Below, piece after piece: positions 63,115 to 64,000 of a stretch of DNA of 64,000 nucleotides. Below the pieces are notes generated by a model. It made no database searches. It saw nothing but the letters and a program-made list of their open reading frames with translations, and was not told the DNA's origin. Positions within the stretch are counted from its first letter, which is position 1; the number at the start of each line of letters is the position of its first letter. Location of the stretch: positions 1 through 64,000 of the forward strand of contig NZ_BAABRU010000019.1 in NCBI RefSeq assembly GCF_039545135.1, written 5' to 3'. The position numbers were made by a program, and so were the translations under genes. The DNA comes from Herpetosiphon gulosus. Lineage in GTDB: Bacteria > Chloroflexota > Chloroflexia > Chloroflexales > Herpetosiphonaceae.

Positions 63115-63123
63115 TACCTCAAG

Positions 63124-63160
63124 CTTAGCCAAGCCCTCGCTGATTGAGGGCTTGGCCAAG
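63124..63160 (+). terminator. Hairpin between the small membrane protein and the last gene
   Basis: GCCAAGCCCTC (63128-63138) pairs with GAGGGCTTGGC (63146-63156), loop of seven, with three more pairs outside one mismatch. Confidence 0.75.
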
Positions 63161-63251
63161 TCAATTCAGCCTCACAACCTAGCCAAAATTCAATAATTCC
63201 AATCCTCAAACGTTGATTTAATGAGTCACGCTGGATCATTGGGAGTTTGCT

Positions 63252-64000
63252 ATGTCGTCTAGGTCGATTAACCGCCGGTTATTGGTGCTTCAAGCAGGCT
63301 GGACAGTCGCTCAAGCCCAATTATTGCTCGCCCATAGCCAAGCCGAATATGTGGTTATTCAGCGCACTGAGCCGCAAACCTATTGGTATGTTTACCGACT
63401 CGAAGTTGTCCAAAAAGACTTAAGTCCCCATCACCCCGATGTTGCGATCTATCTAGCACTTAATTTGCAAGAAACTTCAGCCAGCCCCACCCTCAACAGC
63501 AATCAACTTGAAAATGCTGAATATCTGAGTGTTGTGCTTGACGATCAGCACCATTTGCAAGGCGTAATCAATCCCAGTGCTCAAGCCAAAGGCACAGAAT
63601 TCGATCCGTTCTTCAAGGCTTATCCCTCAGTCGTAGCCCCAAATCATGCCCAACTTAACCAAGCCTTTGATCTAGCGGTGGGCTTTCGCGATACGCCTGA
63701 TGCAGGCTTAATCGGCGGCCATAACCCGATTGTCATTCATGGCTTGCAAGTTGATGAGCAGTGCACGATTATGCTCAGCGGCGATGGCTTACAATTTGAT
63801 CGTGAGCAAGCCGAATTGGCCTTTGACATGCAGGCCACGCTGTTTTTCAAGGCCACGCCAACCCGCACAGGCCGCTGTATGATGTATGTCGATTACTATC
63901 GGCAACGCCAATTGGTGGGCCATGCCGAGCGGGTTGTGTTGGTCGATAGCAACGCCGAGCCAGAGCCTAGCGACGCTAGCCCGTTTGATTTTGGCTCAAC
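63252..64000 (+). CDS. Protein of unknown function, cut by window end
   Basis: An open frame from ATG 63252 to the window end (249 codons, no stop). It starts MSSRSINRRLLVLQAGWTVA and has no signal peptide. Residues about 160-235 look like a beta-sandwich (VIHGLQVDEQCTIMLSGDGL, ATLFFKATPTRTGRCMMYVD, RVVLVDSNAE). I have seen such domains in front of CHAT, caspase-like or NTPase modules in multicellular bacteria, but that link is a guess. The rest of the gene is needed to name it. Confidence 0.6.
   Translation, partial: MSSRSINRRLLVLQAGWTVAQAQLLLAHSQAEYVVIQRTEPQTYWYVYRLEVVQKDLSPHHPDVAIYLALNLQETSASPTLNSNQLENAEYLSVVLDDQHHLQGVINPSAQAKGTEFDPFFKAYPSVVAPNHAQLNQAFDLAVGFRDTPDAGLIGGHNPIVIHGLQVDEQCTIMLSGDGLQFDREQAELAFDMQATLFFKATPTRTGRCMMYVDYYRQRQLVGHAERVVLVDSNAEPEPSDASPFDFGS

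Overview
The window reads as an ordinary chromosomal stretch of a filamentous, gliding Chloroflexota bacterium. Herpetosiphon is my best guess, from protein character, roughly balanced base composition and many Ser/Thr kinases with extracellular Pro/Thr-rich tails. That assignment is inference, not a database match. No rRNA, tRNA, CRISPR array, transposase or prophage was seen. Genes are dense on both strands, and many neighbours overlap by a few bases or share ATGA start/stop junctions.

Layout. 0.35-4.4 kb (minus): a pseudokinase, a degenerate sirtuin and an intact sirtuin in one overlapping unit, then a methyltransferase with a probable leaderless mRNA. 4.5-8.1 kb (plus): class V aminotransferase, alpha/beta hydrolase and HEAT protein, overlapping. 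8.2-17.1 kb: secreted S1 protease, FKBP isomerase, SbcC-type ATPase without a visible SbcD, B12-binding radical SAM protein, and a soluble histidine kinase with discoidin-like and PocR-like sensor domains. 17.2-20.6 kb: oxidative pentose phosphate operon zwf-opcA-pgl. 20.7-28.7 kb: PIG-L deacetylase, two tandem signal peptidases, tilS-hpt-ftsH and a YebC regulator.

29-40.6 kb is the most distinctive gene block: membrane FHA protein, secreted VWA protein, Ser/Thr kinase, PP2C phosphatase, three secreted Calx-beta/PPC paralogues, then two more Ser/Thr kinases. The phosphatase and one kinase carry nearly the same extracellular calcium-binding thrombospondin-3-like tail, so opposing enzymes may read the same external cue. 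Immediately downstream, 40783-41193 looks like an unrecognised RNA of about 410 nt: it has its own promoter, ends that pair in a long closing helix, and several internal helices.

41.3-46.8 kb: a GT-C glycosyltransferase, then a small cassette (subtilisin-like protease plus lipoprotein) between queG and a diverged copy of the last codons of queG. The protease carries a 9-copy pentanucleotide tract exactly between its signal peptide and mature part. In this sequence the two parts are out of frame, and losing one unit or gaining two would join them, which is the signature of a phase-variable locus. 46.8-54.8 kb: CcrM-like adenine methylase, a zinc-type ABC importer (znuABC), an ECF sigma factor with a 58-residue membrane protein, and two envelope proteins. 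54.9-64 kb: a flavin disulfide oxidoreductase, a BMP-family nucleoside-type ABC importer with a riboswitch-like leader, a small membrane protein, and a gene cut by the window end.
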